Positions 19,108 to 26,707 of a stretch of 64,000 bases of DNA are shown one piece after another. The notes under the pieces were generated by a model. The model did not search any database. It was not told where the DNA came from and was given only the letters and a program-made list of their open reading frames with translations. The stretch covers positions 558,001 to 622,000 of the forward strand of contig NZ_RJUU01000002.1 of NCBI RefSeq assembly GCF_003751445.1. Direction: 5' to 3'. The number at the start of each line of letters is the position of its first letter. Position 1 is the stretch's first letter. The translations under genes and the position numbers were made by a program. The stretch is from Streptomyces sp. 840.1. Lineage in GTDB: Bacteria > Actinomycetota > Actinomycetes > Streptomycetales > Streptomycetaceae.

Positions 19108-19144
19108 GCACAAGTGAGAGTTTGTGCGGTGGTCCGCGTAGTAT
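19108..19144 (+). promoter_or_regulatory. LysR operator and leaderless promoter
   Basis: GCACAA (19108-19113) and TTGTGC (19122-19127) form a perfect inverted repeat with 8-base spacing. A -10-like TAGTAT (19139-19144) ends seven bases before the LysR ATG, implying a leaderless transcript. Placement between divergent LysR and transporter genes is typical for LysR control. Confidence 0.55.
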
Positions 19145-19151
19145 CCCTTAC

Positions 19152-20108
19152 ATGTTGAATCTGGAGCGCCTCCGTACCCTGGATGCCCTGGCCAGGCTCG
19201 GCTCGGTCAGTGCCGCCGCCGAGGGGCTGCATGTCACGACCTCGGCCGTCTCGCAGCAGATGGCCAAGCTGGAACGCGAGGTCGGGCAGCAGTTGCTCGC
19301 CAAGAACGGCCGCGGGGTCCGGCTCACGGACGCGGGTCAGCTGCTCGCCGATCACGCGGCCCGGATCCTGTCCCAGGTCGAGCTCGCCCAGTCCGACATC
19401 GAGGCGCAGCGGGGTGAGGTGGTGGGCGAGATCCGGCTGGGCGCGTTCCCCACCGCCGCGCGCGGCCTCTTCCCGGCCACGCTGCTCGCCCTGCGCGCGG
19501 ATCACCCCGAACTGCGGGTGCGGACCAGTGAGCTGGAGCCCGAGGCCGGGATCCGCGCGGTGTTCCGGGGCGACATCGACCTCGCGGTGGTGCTGGACTG
19601 GAGCAACAAGCGGCTGCCCGTGCCCGGCGGTCTGGCGACGGCCCAACTGCTGGACGACGTACCGGACATCGCGATGCCGTCCGGGCATCCGCTCGCGGGC
19701 CGGGCGGAGGTGGACCTGGAGGACTTCGCGGACGACGACTGGGTCTCCTGGCCCGAGGGCGAGTTCTGCTACGAGTGGCTCATGTTCACCCTGCGCTCCA
19801 AGGGCATCGAGCCGCGTATCGCCCATCTCGCGGGCGAGCACCACACCCAACTCGCTCTGATCGCGGCAGGGATGGGGGTATGTGTGGCGCCCAGGCTCGG
19901 TCGCGGCCCGGTGCCGGACGGGGTGCGGCTGGTGCCCGTACGGCAGCGGATGCGGCGGCACGTCCATGCCGTCTGGCGGGCCGACGCGGACCGACGGCCC
20001 TCGATCAGGGCGGCGGTCGCCGCGCTGCGGGTGGCGGGCCGGGCCCTGGACGAGCCGCTGGAAGGGGCGCGGGGCCGGGCCCAGGGTGCGGCGCCGGAGG
20101 GCGGGTAG
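19152..20108 (+). CDS. LysR family transcriptional regulator
   Basis: A 318-residue regulator. The winged helix is at the start (MLNLERLRTLDALARLGSVSAAAEGLHVTTSAVSQQMAKLE), followed by the linker helix and a periplasmic-binding-type effector domain (GEIRLGAFPTAARGLFPATLLAL, DLAVVLDW, HHTQLALIAAGMGVCVAPRLG). Divergent from the DMT transporter at 18056-19078 with a GCACAA-N8-TTGTGC repeat between them, so it likely activates or represses that exporter in response to a small metabolite. ATG at 19152 without Shine-Dalgarno, probably leaderless. The last 30 residues are low in complexity. Confidence 0.88.
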   Translation: MLNLERLRTLDALARLGSVSAAAEGLHVTTSAVSQQMAKLEREVGQQLLAKNGRGVRLTDAGQLLADHAARILSQVELAQSDIEAQRGEVVGEIRLGAFPTAARGLFPATLLALRADHPELRVRTSELEPEAGIRAVFRGDIDLAVVLDWSNKRLPVPGGLATAQLLDDVPDIAMPSGHPLAGRAEVDLEDFADDDWVSWPEGEFCYEWLMFTLRSKGIEPRIAHLAGEHHTQLALIAAGMGVCVAPRLGRGPVPDGVRLVPVRQRMRRHVHAVWRADADRRPSIRAAVAALRVAGRALDEPLEGARGRAQGAAPEGG

Positions 20109-20138
20109 GGGCGGGGGCGGAAACGACCCCCTTCGATG

Positions 20139-20615
20139 TCAGGCACCGGGAAGAGTGGCGAGTTTGCCGAAGTCCCAGGAGGTGACGGCCTGCGGTGTGA
20201 GCCGCAGCCACGCGTGCCGGCCGTCGTGCGGCATCACTTCCATGCCGAAGTACTTCGCCGCGAACAGCTGCTCGGGGACGGCCAGTTCAGGGCAGGGCTC
20301 GCCGGTCCGCGGCGCCTCCCCGACGAACACGGCCTCGCCGGACAGCTCGATGCCGCGCAATTCCCCGTACTCCACGCCGTCGTCGACGACGACCGCGATC
20401 CTCGGGTCCCGGCCGAGCTGCGACCAGCGCAGGCTCCGGGTGATGGAGTACAGCCACAGCGAGGTGCCGTCCCAGCAGAACCAGAGGGCCCCGACGTGGG
20501 GGCGGCCGTCAGGGCCGATGGTGGCGACCCGGCAGGTGCGCTGCTCGGCGAGGTAGGTGTCGCGTTCCTCGTCCGTCATCATGATCCGACGGCCCCGTCG
20601 CTGAATGACGGCCAT
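20139..20615 (-). CDS. Pyridoxamine 5'-phosphate oxidase family protein
   Basis: A 158-residue FMN split-barrel protein: MMTDEERDTYLAEQRTCRVATIGPDGRPHVGALWF at the start and DPRIAVVVDDG in the core, with GIELSGEAVFVG. This resembles F420/FMN-dependent TIGR03618-type or Rv1155-like oxidoreductases of actinobacteria. Cytoplasmic. AGGAGGGG lies upstream of the ATG at 20615. It is divergent from the hydrolase-like gene at 20729; the 113-base gap contains CTGAC-N5-GTCAG (about 20636-20650), a possible operator. Ligand and substrate are unknown. Confidence 0.8.
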   Translation of the reverse strand: MAVIQRRGRRIMMTDEERDTYLAEQRTCRVATIGPDGRPHVGALWFCWDGTSLWLYSITRSLRWSQLGRDPRIAVVVDDGVEYGELRGIELSGEAVFVGEAPRTGEPCPELAVPEQLFAAKYFGMEVMPHDGRHAWLRLTPQAVTSWDFGKLATLPGA

Positions 20616-20728
20616 GGGGAGCCCCCTCCTGGTAGCTGACTGTGTGTCAGGAATCATGGAGCCTCTTCCCTCATCACGCAATGGCGGTTAGCCTCGCGCG
20701 CCCGTTCCTTCATCGAGAGGGGCAGCCC

Positions 20729-21379
20729 GTGCCGTCCAGGGAACAGCTCGCCGAGCAGATCGATCCGGCCTCCACCGTCCTGCTGACGGTGGAGTGCCAG
20801 CAGGGTGTGGTGGGACTCGACAGCGCACTGCCCGAACTCGCCAAGGAGGCCAGGTCGTCGGGGGCGCTGCACAACGTCGCCCGGCTGGTCGCCGCCGCGC
20901 ACGAGGCCGGTGTCCAGGTGCTGCACGCCGTGGCCGAACGCCGCCCCGACGGGCGCGGCGCCAACCACAACGCCCGGCTCTTCCGCGCCGCCGGACGGCT
21001 GCCCGTGCAACAGCACTCCGGCACCACGGCGGTACGGATAGCCGAGCCGATCGAGGTGGCGGACGAGGACCTCGTCGTGCGCAGACTCCACGGGCTCTCA
21101 CCCATCGCCGGTACCGACGTGGACGCGCTGCTGCGCAACCTCGGCTGCCGCACGCTCGTCGTCACCGGGGTGTCGGCCAACGTGGCCATCCCCAACGCGG
21201 TGTTCGACGCCGTGAACCTCGGCTACACGGCGGTGGTGGCGTCCGACGCCATCGCGGGGGTGCCCGCCGACTACACCCCCGCGATGATCCGCAACACCCT
21301 CGCCCTGGTCGCCACCGTCGCCACCACGGACGACGTGCTCGGCTGCTGGCTGGCCGGGCGCCCTAGGAAGCGAGGCTGA
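20729..21379 (+). CDS. Isochorismatase-like cysteine hydrolase family protein lacking the nucleophile
   Basis: A 216-residue protein with the isochorismatase fold: [32 protein letters not shown] and [22 protein letters not shown]. In active cysteine hydrolases the motif after the final strand is TGVxTNVCV with the catalytic cysteine; here it reads [16 protein letters not shown], so the cysteine is alanine. The usual first aspartate position also reads glutamate (VECQQ). It is probably not a standard amidohydrolase of the family. GTG start at 20729 with GAGAGGGG upstream. Its stop overlaps the converging Rieske gene by 17 bases. Confidence 0.8.
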   Translation: MPSREQLAEQIDPASTVLLTVECQQGVVGLDSALPELAKEARSSGALHNVARLVAAAHEAGVQVLHAVAERRPDGRGANHNARLFRAAGRLPVQQHSGTTAVRIAEPIEVADEDLVVRRLHGLSPIAGTDVDALLRNLGCRTLVVTGVSANVAIPNAVFDAVNLGYTAVVASDAIAGVPADYTPAMIRNTLALVATVATTDDVLGCWLAGRPRKRG

Positions 21380-21818
21380 TCGAGTCGCCCTGGACACTGA
21401 TCGGGGCGGCCGGCAGCGGCTCGGTGGCGGGGCCGGCCTTCACGTCACCCGTCGCCACGTCGAACTTGCTTCCGTGACAGGGGCAGTTGATGGTGCCGTC
21501 CGCGACGCTCGACACCGCGCAGCCCATGTGCGTGCACTTCGACGAGAACGCCTTGAACTCACCGGCGGCGGGCTGCGTCACCACCACCCCCTGCTCCGTG
21601 AAGATCTTGCCGCCGCCCTCCGGAATGTCGGCGGTCTTCGCGAGGACGGAGCCGCCGCCGGCCCCGCCCTCACCGCCCTGCTTGACGGTCTCGGATCCGG
21701 CGGACGCCTCCGTGGACCCGCCGCACGCGGTGAGTACGGCGGCCACGGATACGGCGCCGGCCGCTGTGACGACGGCGCGGCGGCCGGGGCGGCCCTCGTG
21801 GTCCTGCGATGCGCTCAT
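21363..21818 (-). CDS. Rieske [2Fe-2S] lipoprotein
   Basis: A 151-residue exported iron-sulfur protein. The N terminus has a twin-arginine ([23 protein letters not shown]) run in which LTAC is a lipobox, so it is probably a Tat-exported lipoprotein. After a glycine-rich linker the Rieske cluster motifs are complete: CTHMGC and CPCHGS. Streptomyces has several such proteins, which serve as membrane-tethered electron carriers of unknown partners. ATG at 21818, with GGAAGGGA upstream. The short divergent distance to the S9 peptidase stop suggests read-through from neither side. Confidence 0.9.
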   Translation of the reverse strand: MSASQDHEGRPGRRAVVTAAGAVSVAAVLTACGGSTEASAGSETVKQGGEGGAGGGSVLAKTADIPEGGGKIFTEQGVVVTQPAAGEFKAFSSKCTHMGCAVSSVADGTINCPCHGSKFDVATGDVKAGPATEPLPAAPISVQGDSISLAS

Positions 21819-21891
21819 ACTGGCTTTCCCTTCCACGGTGTACTTGGCTCCGGCGCTTCGTACCCGGGCACGCGCAGCAGGCGCCCCGTGT

Positions 21892-24057
21892 TCAAAGCCC
21901 CAGGGACTTCCTCAGGAAATCCCGCTCCAGCAGCAACAGACCGCTCGCTGCGCGCTCCTGGCTGACCAGATGGCCGGCGCCCGACAGCGGCAGCACCGTA
22001 TGCGGCCGGCCGGCGGCCAGCAGCGCTGCGGAGAACCGCAGCGTGTGGGCCACGGCCACATTGTCATCGGCAAGACCGTGCACCAGCATGAGCGGGCGGA
22101 CCAGGGCCCCGGCCTCCGCCAGGAGGGAACTACGGGTGTACCGGAGCGGAAACACCTCCGGGTGGCCCAGGAACCGTTCCTCCCAATGGGTGTCGTAGAG
22201 CCGCCGGTCGATCGACGCCGCACCGGCGATCGCGGCATGGAAGACCTCCGGACGACGCAGCACTGCGGCCGCCGCCAGATAGCCGCTGAACGACCAGCCA
22301 CGCATCGCCACCCGGGTCAGGTCCAGGTCGGGGTGGAGCTCGGCCGCCGCGTGCAGGGCGTCGGTCTGGTCATCGAGGACCGCGGTGAGACGGTCGCCGT
22401 GCACCGCCTTCTCCCAGGCCTCGCCGCGCCCCGGCGTACCCCGGCCGTCGGTCACCAGGACCGCGAAACCCTGCTCCGCGAACCACTGGGCGACCGCGGT
22501 CCACCAGGTGCGCACCTTCAGGACGACCTGCATGCCGTGGCCCGCGTAGGGGCTGAGCAGCACCGGCAGCGGACCGTCGCCCGGCCGGTGCCAGGACGGC
22601 AGATACAGCCGGCTGCGCAGCTCCCGTTTCCCGAGGCTCAGCTCCAGCGGCCGGGGCGTGACGAGCGGTTCCTCCGCCAGTACGGCGATCCGGCCCACCG
22701 GCACGCCCGCTCGCAGCACCGTCACGGTATGGCCGTCCGGAGTCCTGCTGTCGAGCACCACCGTCGGCCCGCCGGCCGACGCCGTGTGCACACCCGGTGT
22801 GCCGCTGACGCGTACGAAACCCTCCTCGGGCGCGTCGGTCGCGTACGACCAGACGTGGGTCTCGGTCGGTTCCTCGCACGCGGTGAAGTACACCCTGGCG
22901 CCCGCCGCGCCGAGCACCTCACGGACCTGCAGCCCCGGCGGCGTCTCGACGCCGCCGATGTCCAGGCCCTGGGTGTCCCCGCCCGGCCGGGCGGAAACGG
23001 CCGGCGCGCCCGAGGGGAGACGCAGCGGAGTGCCGGGCCGCAGTGACACCCAGGCGGTGTCGTGGGACACGTGCACCGGACGGGTGGCGCCCGTCCGCTC
23101 GTCCACCTCCAGGACCTGGACGGACCGCTGGTCACGCGTCTGCACCGAGACCAGGGGCCCGACGCTGTCCCAGCCCGCCGTCACGACGTACTCGAAGGCC
23201 CGGTCCGTCCAGGCACCCTCGGGGTGACCGGCACCGGCGGCCGGGGGCAGCCGGACATCGGTCCCTTCCCCGGACACCCGGACCAGCCGCAGTGTCACCT
23301 CGGCGTTCGGTGTGCCGGCCGCCGGATACGGCACTGCTCGCGGCGGCCGCTCCGGGGCCGCCGGGTCACTGATGTACCGGCGCCGGACCCCGGCGGTGTC
23401 CACCCGGGCCACCAGCAGCCCATCGCCGCGCGGCGACCACCAGTAGCCGCGCGAGCGCCCGATCGACTCCTGCGACACGTAGTCCGACAGCCCGTACGTC
23501 ACGTGCTCGCCCTCCGGGACGGCGAGCACACGGCCGGCCGCCCCGTCGGTCCGTACGGTGTGCAACGCGCCGCCCGACACGTACGCGATCAGCGAACCGT
23601 CGGGCGAGGGGCGCGGGTCCACCACCGGTCCCGCCGTGCTGATCCGGCGCGGCGCCCCGCCGTCGGTGCGCACCACCCAGAGGGCGCCCCGAAGCGCGAA
23701 GGCCACCAGGCGTGCGGCCGCGTCCGTGGCGTAGGAGACCACGCCGGACGAGGTCTCCCCGGCCCGTTCCCGCCGCGCCAGCTCCGCCGGCGGCACTTCG
23801 CCCGGCGCCTCGTCCGCGAAGTCCGGCCCGACGGGATCGGCGAGCATCCGCTCCGCGCCGTTCTCGTACAGCCAGAGCCGGCTCACCGGGTCGGTGCCCG
23901 AGGTGCCGCGTACGAACAGCACCCGCTCGCCGTCCGGAGAGACGGTGAACTGCCGGGGCACCCCGAGCGAGAAGCGCCGGGTGCGGGCGAACTGCTGGGG
24001 AAACCGCTCGGCGGCGGTGGCGCGGTCATCGGCCGGGGAGCCGGCGGGGGGAGTCAT
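21892..24057 (-). CDS. S9 family (prolyl oligopeptidase / DPP IV type) serine peptidase
   Basis: A 721-residue peptidase. Residues about 25-440 are a DPP IV-like beta propeller ([42 protein letters not shown]). The C-terminal alpha/beta hydrolase has the nucleophile in MRGWSFSGY (Ser 589), the acid in GLADDNV and the histidine in SGAGHL. The VSQEEx propeller motif of DPP IV is represented by YVSQESIGR. It removes dipeptides or cleaves peptides in the cytoplasm; no signal peptide is seen. ATG at 24057 is used; no good ribosome binding site is visible and the open frame runs on upstream without family sequence. Confidence 0.9.
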   Translation of the reverse strand: MTPPAGSPADDRATAAERFPQQFARTRRFSLGVPRQFTVSPDGERVLFVRGTSGTDPVSRLWLYENGAERMLADPVGPDFADEAPGEVPPAELARRERAGETSSGVVSYATDAAARLVAFALRGALWVVRTDGGAPRRISTAGPVVDPRPSPDGSLIAYVSGGALHTVRTDGAAGRVLAVPEGEHVTYGLSDYVSQESIGRSRGYWWSPRGDGLLVARVDTAGVRRRYISDPAAPERPPRAVPYPAAGTPNAEVTLRLVRVSGEGTDVRLPPAAGAGHPEGAWTDRAFEYVVTAGWDSVGPLVSVQTRDQRSVQVLEVDERTGATRPVHVSHDTAWVSLRPGTPLRLPSGAPAVSARPGGDTQGLDIGGVETPPGLQVREVLGAAGARVYFTACEEPTETHVWSYATDAPEEGFVRVSGTPGVHTASAGGPTVVLDSRTPDGHTVTVLRAGVPVGRIAVLAEEPLVTPRPLELSLGKRELRSRLYLPSWHRPGDGPLPVLLSPYAGHGMQVVLKVRTWWTAVAQWFAEQGFAVLVTDGRGTPGRGEAWEKAVHGDRLTAVLDDQTDALHAAAELHPDLDLTRVAMRGWSFSGYLAAAAVLRRPEVFHAAIAGAASIDRRLYDTHWEERFLGHPEVFPLRYTRSSLLAEAGALVRPLMLVHGLADDNVAVAHTLRFSAALLAAGRPHTVLPLSGAGHLVSQERAASGLLLLERDFLRKSLGL

Positions 24058-24104
24058 GGCGACACCATGACAGGCCGGAATCGGCCGGAGCCACCGGCCT
24101 CTCC

Positions 24105-25340
24105 TCAGCCGTGCAGCCGTACTGGCAGCCGCCGCACGCTGTTGCCCACGAAGGAAGCGTGCCGGGGCAGTTCGGACTCGGGCACGGCGAGATCGAGGTG
24201 GGGGAAGCGTGCGAAGAGCTGCTCCAGTGCCGCGACGCCCTCCATGCGGGCCAGCTGGGCGCCCATGCAGTAGTGCGCGCCATGTCCCAGGGACAGATGG
24301 CGGACCCCGCGGTCGCGGGTGAGGTCGAAGCGCCCGGCGTCGGGGCCGTGGGCCGACGGGTCGCGGCCGGCGGCCGAGTACCCGGCGAGCACCGGGGTCC
24401 CCCTGGGGATCACGGTGCCGCCGATGTCGAGGTCGCGGGTCGGGTAGCGGAACGGGAAGTAGCTGACCGGGCTGTCCCAGCGCAGCGTCTCCTCGACCAC
24501 GTCGGCCCAGCTCGCGCCGCCCGACCGCACCAGGTCGAGCTGGTCGCGGTGGGCGCACAGCGCCCGCACGGCGTTGGTGATCAGATTGAGCGTCGTCTCG
24601 TGGCCGGCGATGATCGTGAGCATCAGGGTGCCGATCAGCTCGTGCGGGCCGAGCCGGTCGCCGCCCTCCTCGCGGGCCGCGATCAGAGCGCTGGTGAGGT
24701 CGTCCCCCGGATTCTGCGTCCGGGCGGCGGCCACCGCGCCCAGCATCTCCACCATCTCCCGGTTGGCCGCCTTCGCCTCCTGCGGGCCGATGTCCGTGGC
24801 GACGATCCGGTTGGACAGCTCGTGCAGCCGGTCGTGGAGCGCGGCATCCACGCCGAGCAGCTCGCAGATGACGCCCATCGGCAACGGCAGCGCGAAGTGC
24901 GCCCGCAGATCGACGATACCGCCACCCCTCCCGGCCGCCGTTTCGAGGCCGTCCAGCAGGGAGGCCGTCAACGCCTCCGTGCGCGGACGCAGTTCCTCGA
25001 CCCGGCGCGCGGTGAACGCCTTGCTCATCAGCGAGCGCAGCCGCCGGTGATCGGCCCCGTCGGCGGTGGTCATCCCCTGCACCGTGGCGAACGTCCGCAG
25101 CGGCCAGCCGTCGTCGATCGCACCGGCCTGGAGCGCCGCGAAGTGCCGGGCGTCCTTGGCGACATCGGGGTGCGAGAGGAACTCCCTGAGCGCCTCGTGG
25201 CCCAGCACCGCCATGCCCTCCACCTCACCGGGCAGGATCACCGACGCGACGGGCCCCCTGCCCAGCAGCCGGGCGTTGGCCGCGTGCGGACAGCCGCCCG
25301 CCGGGTCCATGCGGTGCGGGCGAGCGGCTGCGGGTTCCAT
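24105..25340 (-). CDS. Cytochrome P450
   Basis: A 411-residue bacterial class I P450. I helix: TIIAGHETT; K helix ExxR: VEETLRWDSP; heme loop: HLSLGHGAHYCMGAQLAR with the cysteine ligand at residue 358. The heme loop reads LGHGAHYC where most have FGxGxHxC, a common variant in CYP107-type biosynthetic enzymes. ATG at 25340 is used; an upstream TTG at 25358 with GGAGAG is an alternative. It is divergent from a type II thioesterase, a pairing usual in polyketide or peptide biosynthesis clusters, but no synthase gene is in the window. No ferredoxin gene is adjacent. Confidence 0.9.
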   Translation of the reverse strand: MEPAAARPHRMDPAGGCPHAANARLLGRGPVASVILPGEVEGMAVLGHEALREFLSHPDVAKDARHFAALQAGAIDDGWPLRTFATVQGMTTADGADHRRLRSLMSKAFTARRVEELRPRTEALTASLLDGLETAAGRGGGIVDLRAHFALPLPMGVICELLGVDAALHDRLHELSNRIVATDIGPQEAKAANREMVEMLGAVAAARTQNPGDDLTSALIAAREEGGDRLGPHELIGTLMLTIIAGHETTLNLITNAVRALCAHRDQLDLVRSGGASWADVVEETLRWDSPVSYFPFRYPTRDLDIGGTVIPRGTPVLAGYSAAGRDPSAHGPDAGRFDLTRDRGVRHLSLGHGAHYCMGAQLARMEGVAALEQLFARFPHLDLAVPESELPRHASFVGNSVRRLPVRLHG

Positions 25341-25684
25341 CGGCTCCGTGCTCAACAGGGCTCTCCAGTCCACCGGTTCAACAGGGCGCTCCAGTTCCCC
25401 CGTGGCAGGGGGGCGCCGGGCCGGGGTCTTTCGTTTGTACCAGGCCGGACCGGGCAGCGTGCCGGATCCGGCGAGCCCGGCCCGACCCGAACGAGTGGAC
25501 CTGGGCCGACAGGTCTGAACCGGGGCCCGGACGGGGAAGTGTCCCGGCGGGAACGGGGGGAATGGGAAACGGGGGAGGGGCCCGGCCGGCACGGCGCAGG
25601 GCGCAGCCGTATCCGCCGGTCGCGACCGGACGGAATAGGGGCCGTCAACTCCGTCGAGCGGGGTCCGACGTCCTGGAGTCGGGT

Positions 25685-25750
25685 ATGAACCACAGCATTC
25701 GTACGGCTGCCGCTGCTGCGGCTCCCGTCGCCGGAAAGGGATGGTTGTGA
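25685..25750 (+). CDS. Micro-ORF coupled to the thioesterase gene (21 aa)
   Basis: ATG at 25685, six bases after GGAG (25675-25678), encodes MNHSIRTAAAAAAPVAGKGW plus a final leucine and stops at TGA 25748-25750. That stop overlaps the GTG start of the thioesterase (25747) as GTGA, and the thioesterase Shine-Dalgarno (GGAAAGGG, 25733-25740) lies inside it. The arrangement fits a leader ORF that enables translation of the thioesterase. The six-alanine run is notable. No family is recognised. Confidence 0.45.
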   Translation: MNHSIRTAAAAAAPVAGKGWL

Positions 25751-26499
25751 GCAACTGGTTGCGGTGTTTCCGCCCGGACCCCGATGCCGGGGCCCGGCTG
25801 CTGTGCTTCCCCCACGCGGGTGGTTCGGCCAGCGGCTACTATCCGCTGTCGGCCGAGGTCGCGGGGACGGCGGAGACACTGATCGTGCAGTACCCCGGGC
25901 GGCAGGACCGTCTCGCCGAACCGTTCGCCGAACGGCTCGGGGACGTCGTGGACGCGGTGCTGGCCGCGCTGCCCGCGAGCGGCGGCCGGCCACTCGTGAT
26001 CTTCGGTCACAGCATGGGCGCACTCCTCGCGTTCGAGACCGCGCGCCGGCTGACGGCCGAAGGACGGCCGCCCTCGGCGCTCCTCGTCTCGGGATGCGAG
26101 GCCCCGTCACTGCCCCGGCCGGTCCGGACGGCCGGTCCGCCGGACGACGAGGACCTGATCCGGGACATGCGGATGCTGTCCGGCACGGACGAACAGTTGC
26201 TGGCCGACCCCGAGATCCTCCGGCTTGCCCTGCCGCCGTTGCGGGCCGACTACGCGATGCTCGCCGCCCGCACCCACGTTCCCGGGCCGCCGCTGCGCTG
26301 CCCGGTCGTCGCGCTGAGCGGTGACCGCGACCCCCGGGTCTCCGTCGAGGGTGCGCGGGCCTGGGAGCGGGAGACCGTGGGCGCCTTCGAACTGCGGGTG
26401 CTGTCCGGCGGCCACTTCTTCCTGGGTGACCACCTGGACCGTGTCGCGGAACTCGTCGCCGGGTACGCGTCCGGCCGGGCGGCGCGGACCGGCGGCTGA
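25747..26499 (+). CDS. Type II (external) thioesterase
   Basis: A 250-residue alpha/beta hydrolase of the TEII/GrsT family. Motifs: RLLCFPHAGGSASGYYPLS, IVQYPGRQDRLAEPF, the nucleophile in FGHSMGALLAFE, and the aspartate in ALSGDRDPRV with the histidine in GGHFFLGDHL. These enzymes clear wrongly loaded or decarboxylated chains from PKS and NRPS carrier domains. The start is GTG 25747 (six bases after GGAAAGGG) rather than the ATG at 25741, which touches that site. It is translationally coupled to an upstream micro-ORF and divergent from a P450, which suggests a relic or detached part of a biosynthetic cluster. Confidence 0.88.
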   Translation: MSNWLRCFRPDPDAGARLLCFPHAGGSASGYYPLSAEVAGTAETLIVQYPGRQDRLAEPFAERLGDVVDAVLAALPASGGRPLVIFGHSMGALLAFETARRLTAEGRPPSALLVSGCEAPSLPRPVRTAGPPDDEDLIRDMRMLSGTDEQLLADPEILRLALPPLRADYAMLAARTHVPGPPLRCPVVALSGDRDPRVSVEGARAWERETVGAFELRVLSGGHFFLGDHLDRVAELVAGYASGRAARTGG

Positions 26500-26580
26500 G
26501 GCGGTGGGGACCGGCTGAGAACCTGGAGACCGGCTGAGGCGGTGAACACCGCCGGACGCGGCTGAACCGTGGACACCGGT

Positions 26581-26700
26581 TCAGCCGCGACGGCGTTCCG
26601 CCGGCACTCCCAGGGCGGTGAAGAGCTTCTCGGCCTCGGCCCCGTACCGGACGGCGTCCGGCGTGTCACCGAGGGCGTCGGCCGTGCCCGCGAGGGAGGG
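26581..26700 (-). pseudogene. C-terminal relic of a TPR-containing regulator
   Basis: Reading the minus strand, DALGDTPDAVRYGAEAEKLF and then TALGVPAERRRG end at a TGA (26581-26583). The pattern of a short repeat ending in LFTALGVPE is typical of the last tetratricopeptide repeat of SARP/AfsR- or LuxR-type regulators. There is no start, and the frame is broken by the adjacent end of pyc 8 bases away. It is most simply a 3-prime remnant left after a deletion. Confidence 0.5.
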
Positions 26701-26707
26701 AGGCCAC

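Noticed and set aside
17328..19967. 879-codon minus-strand open frame spanning the VOC, DMT and LysR genes
   Set aside because: Arg/Pro/Gly-rich with no recognisable domain; three real genes with motifs occupy this stretch in other frames.
24058..24558. 167-codon N-terminal extension of the S9 peptidase frame
   Set aside because: Arginine-rich, overlaps the P450 coding region on the same strand and has no peptidase-like sequence; the ATG at 24057 fits the family start.
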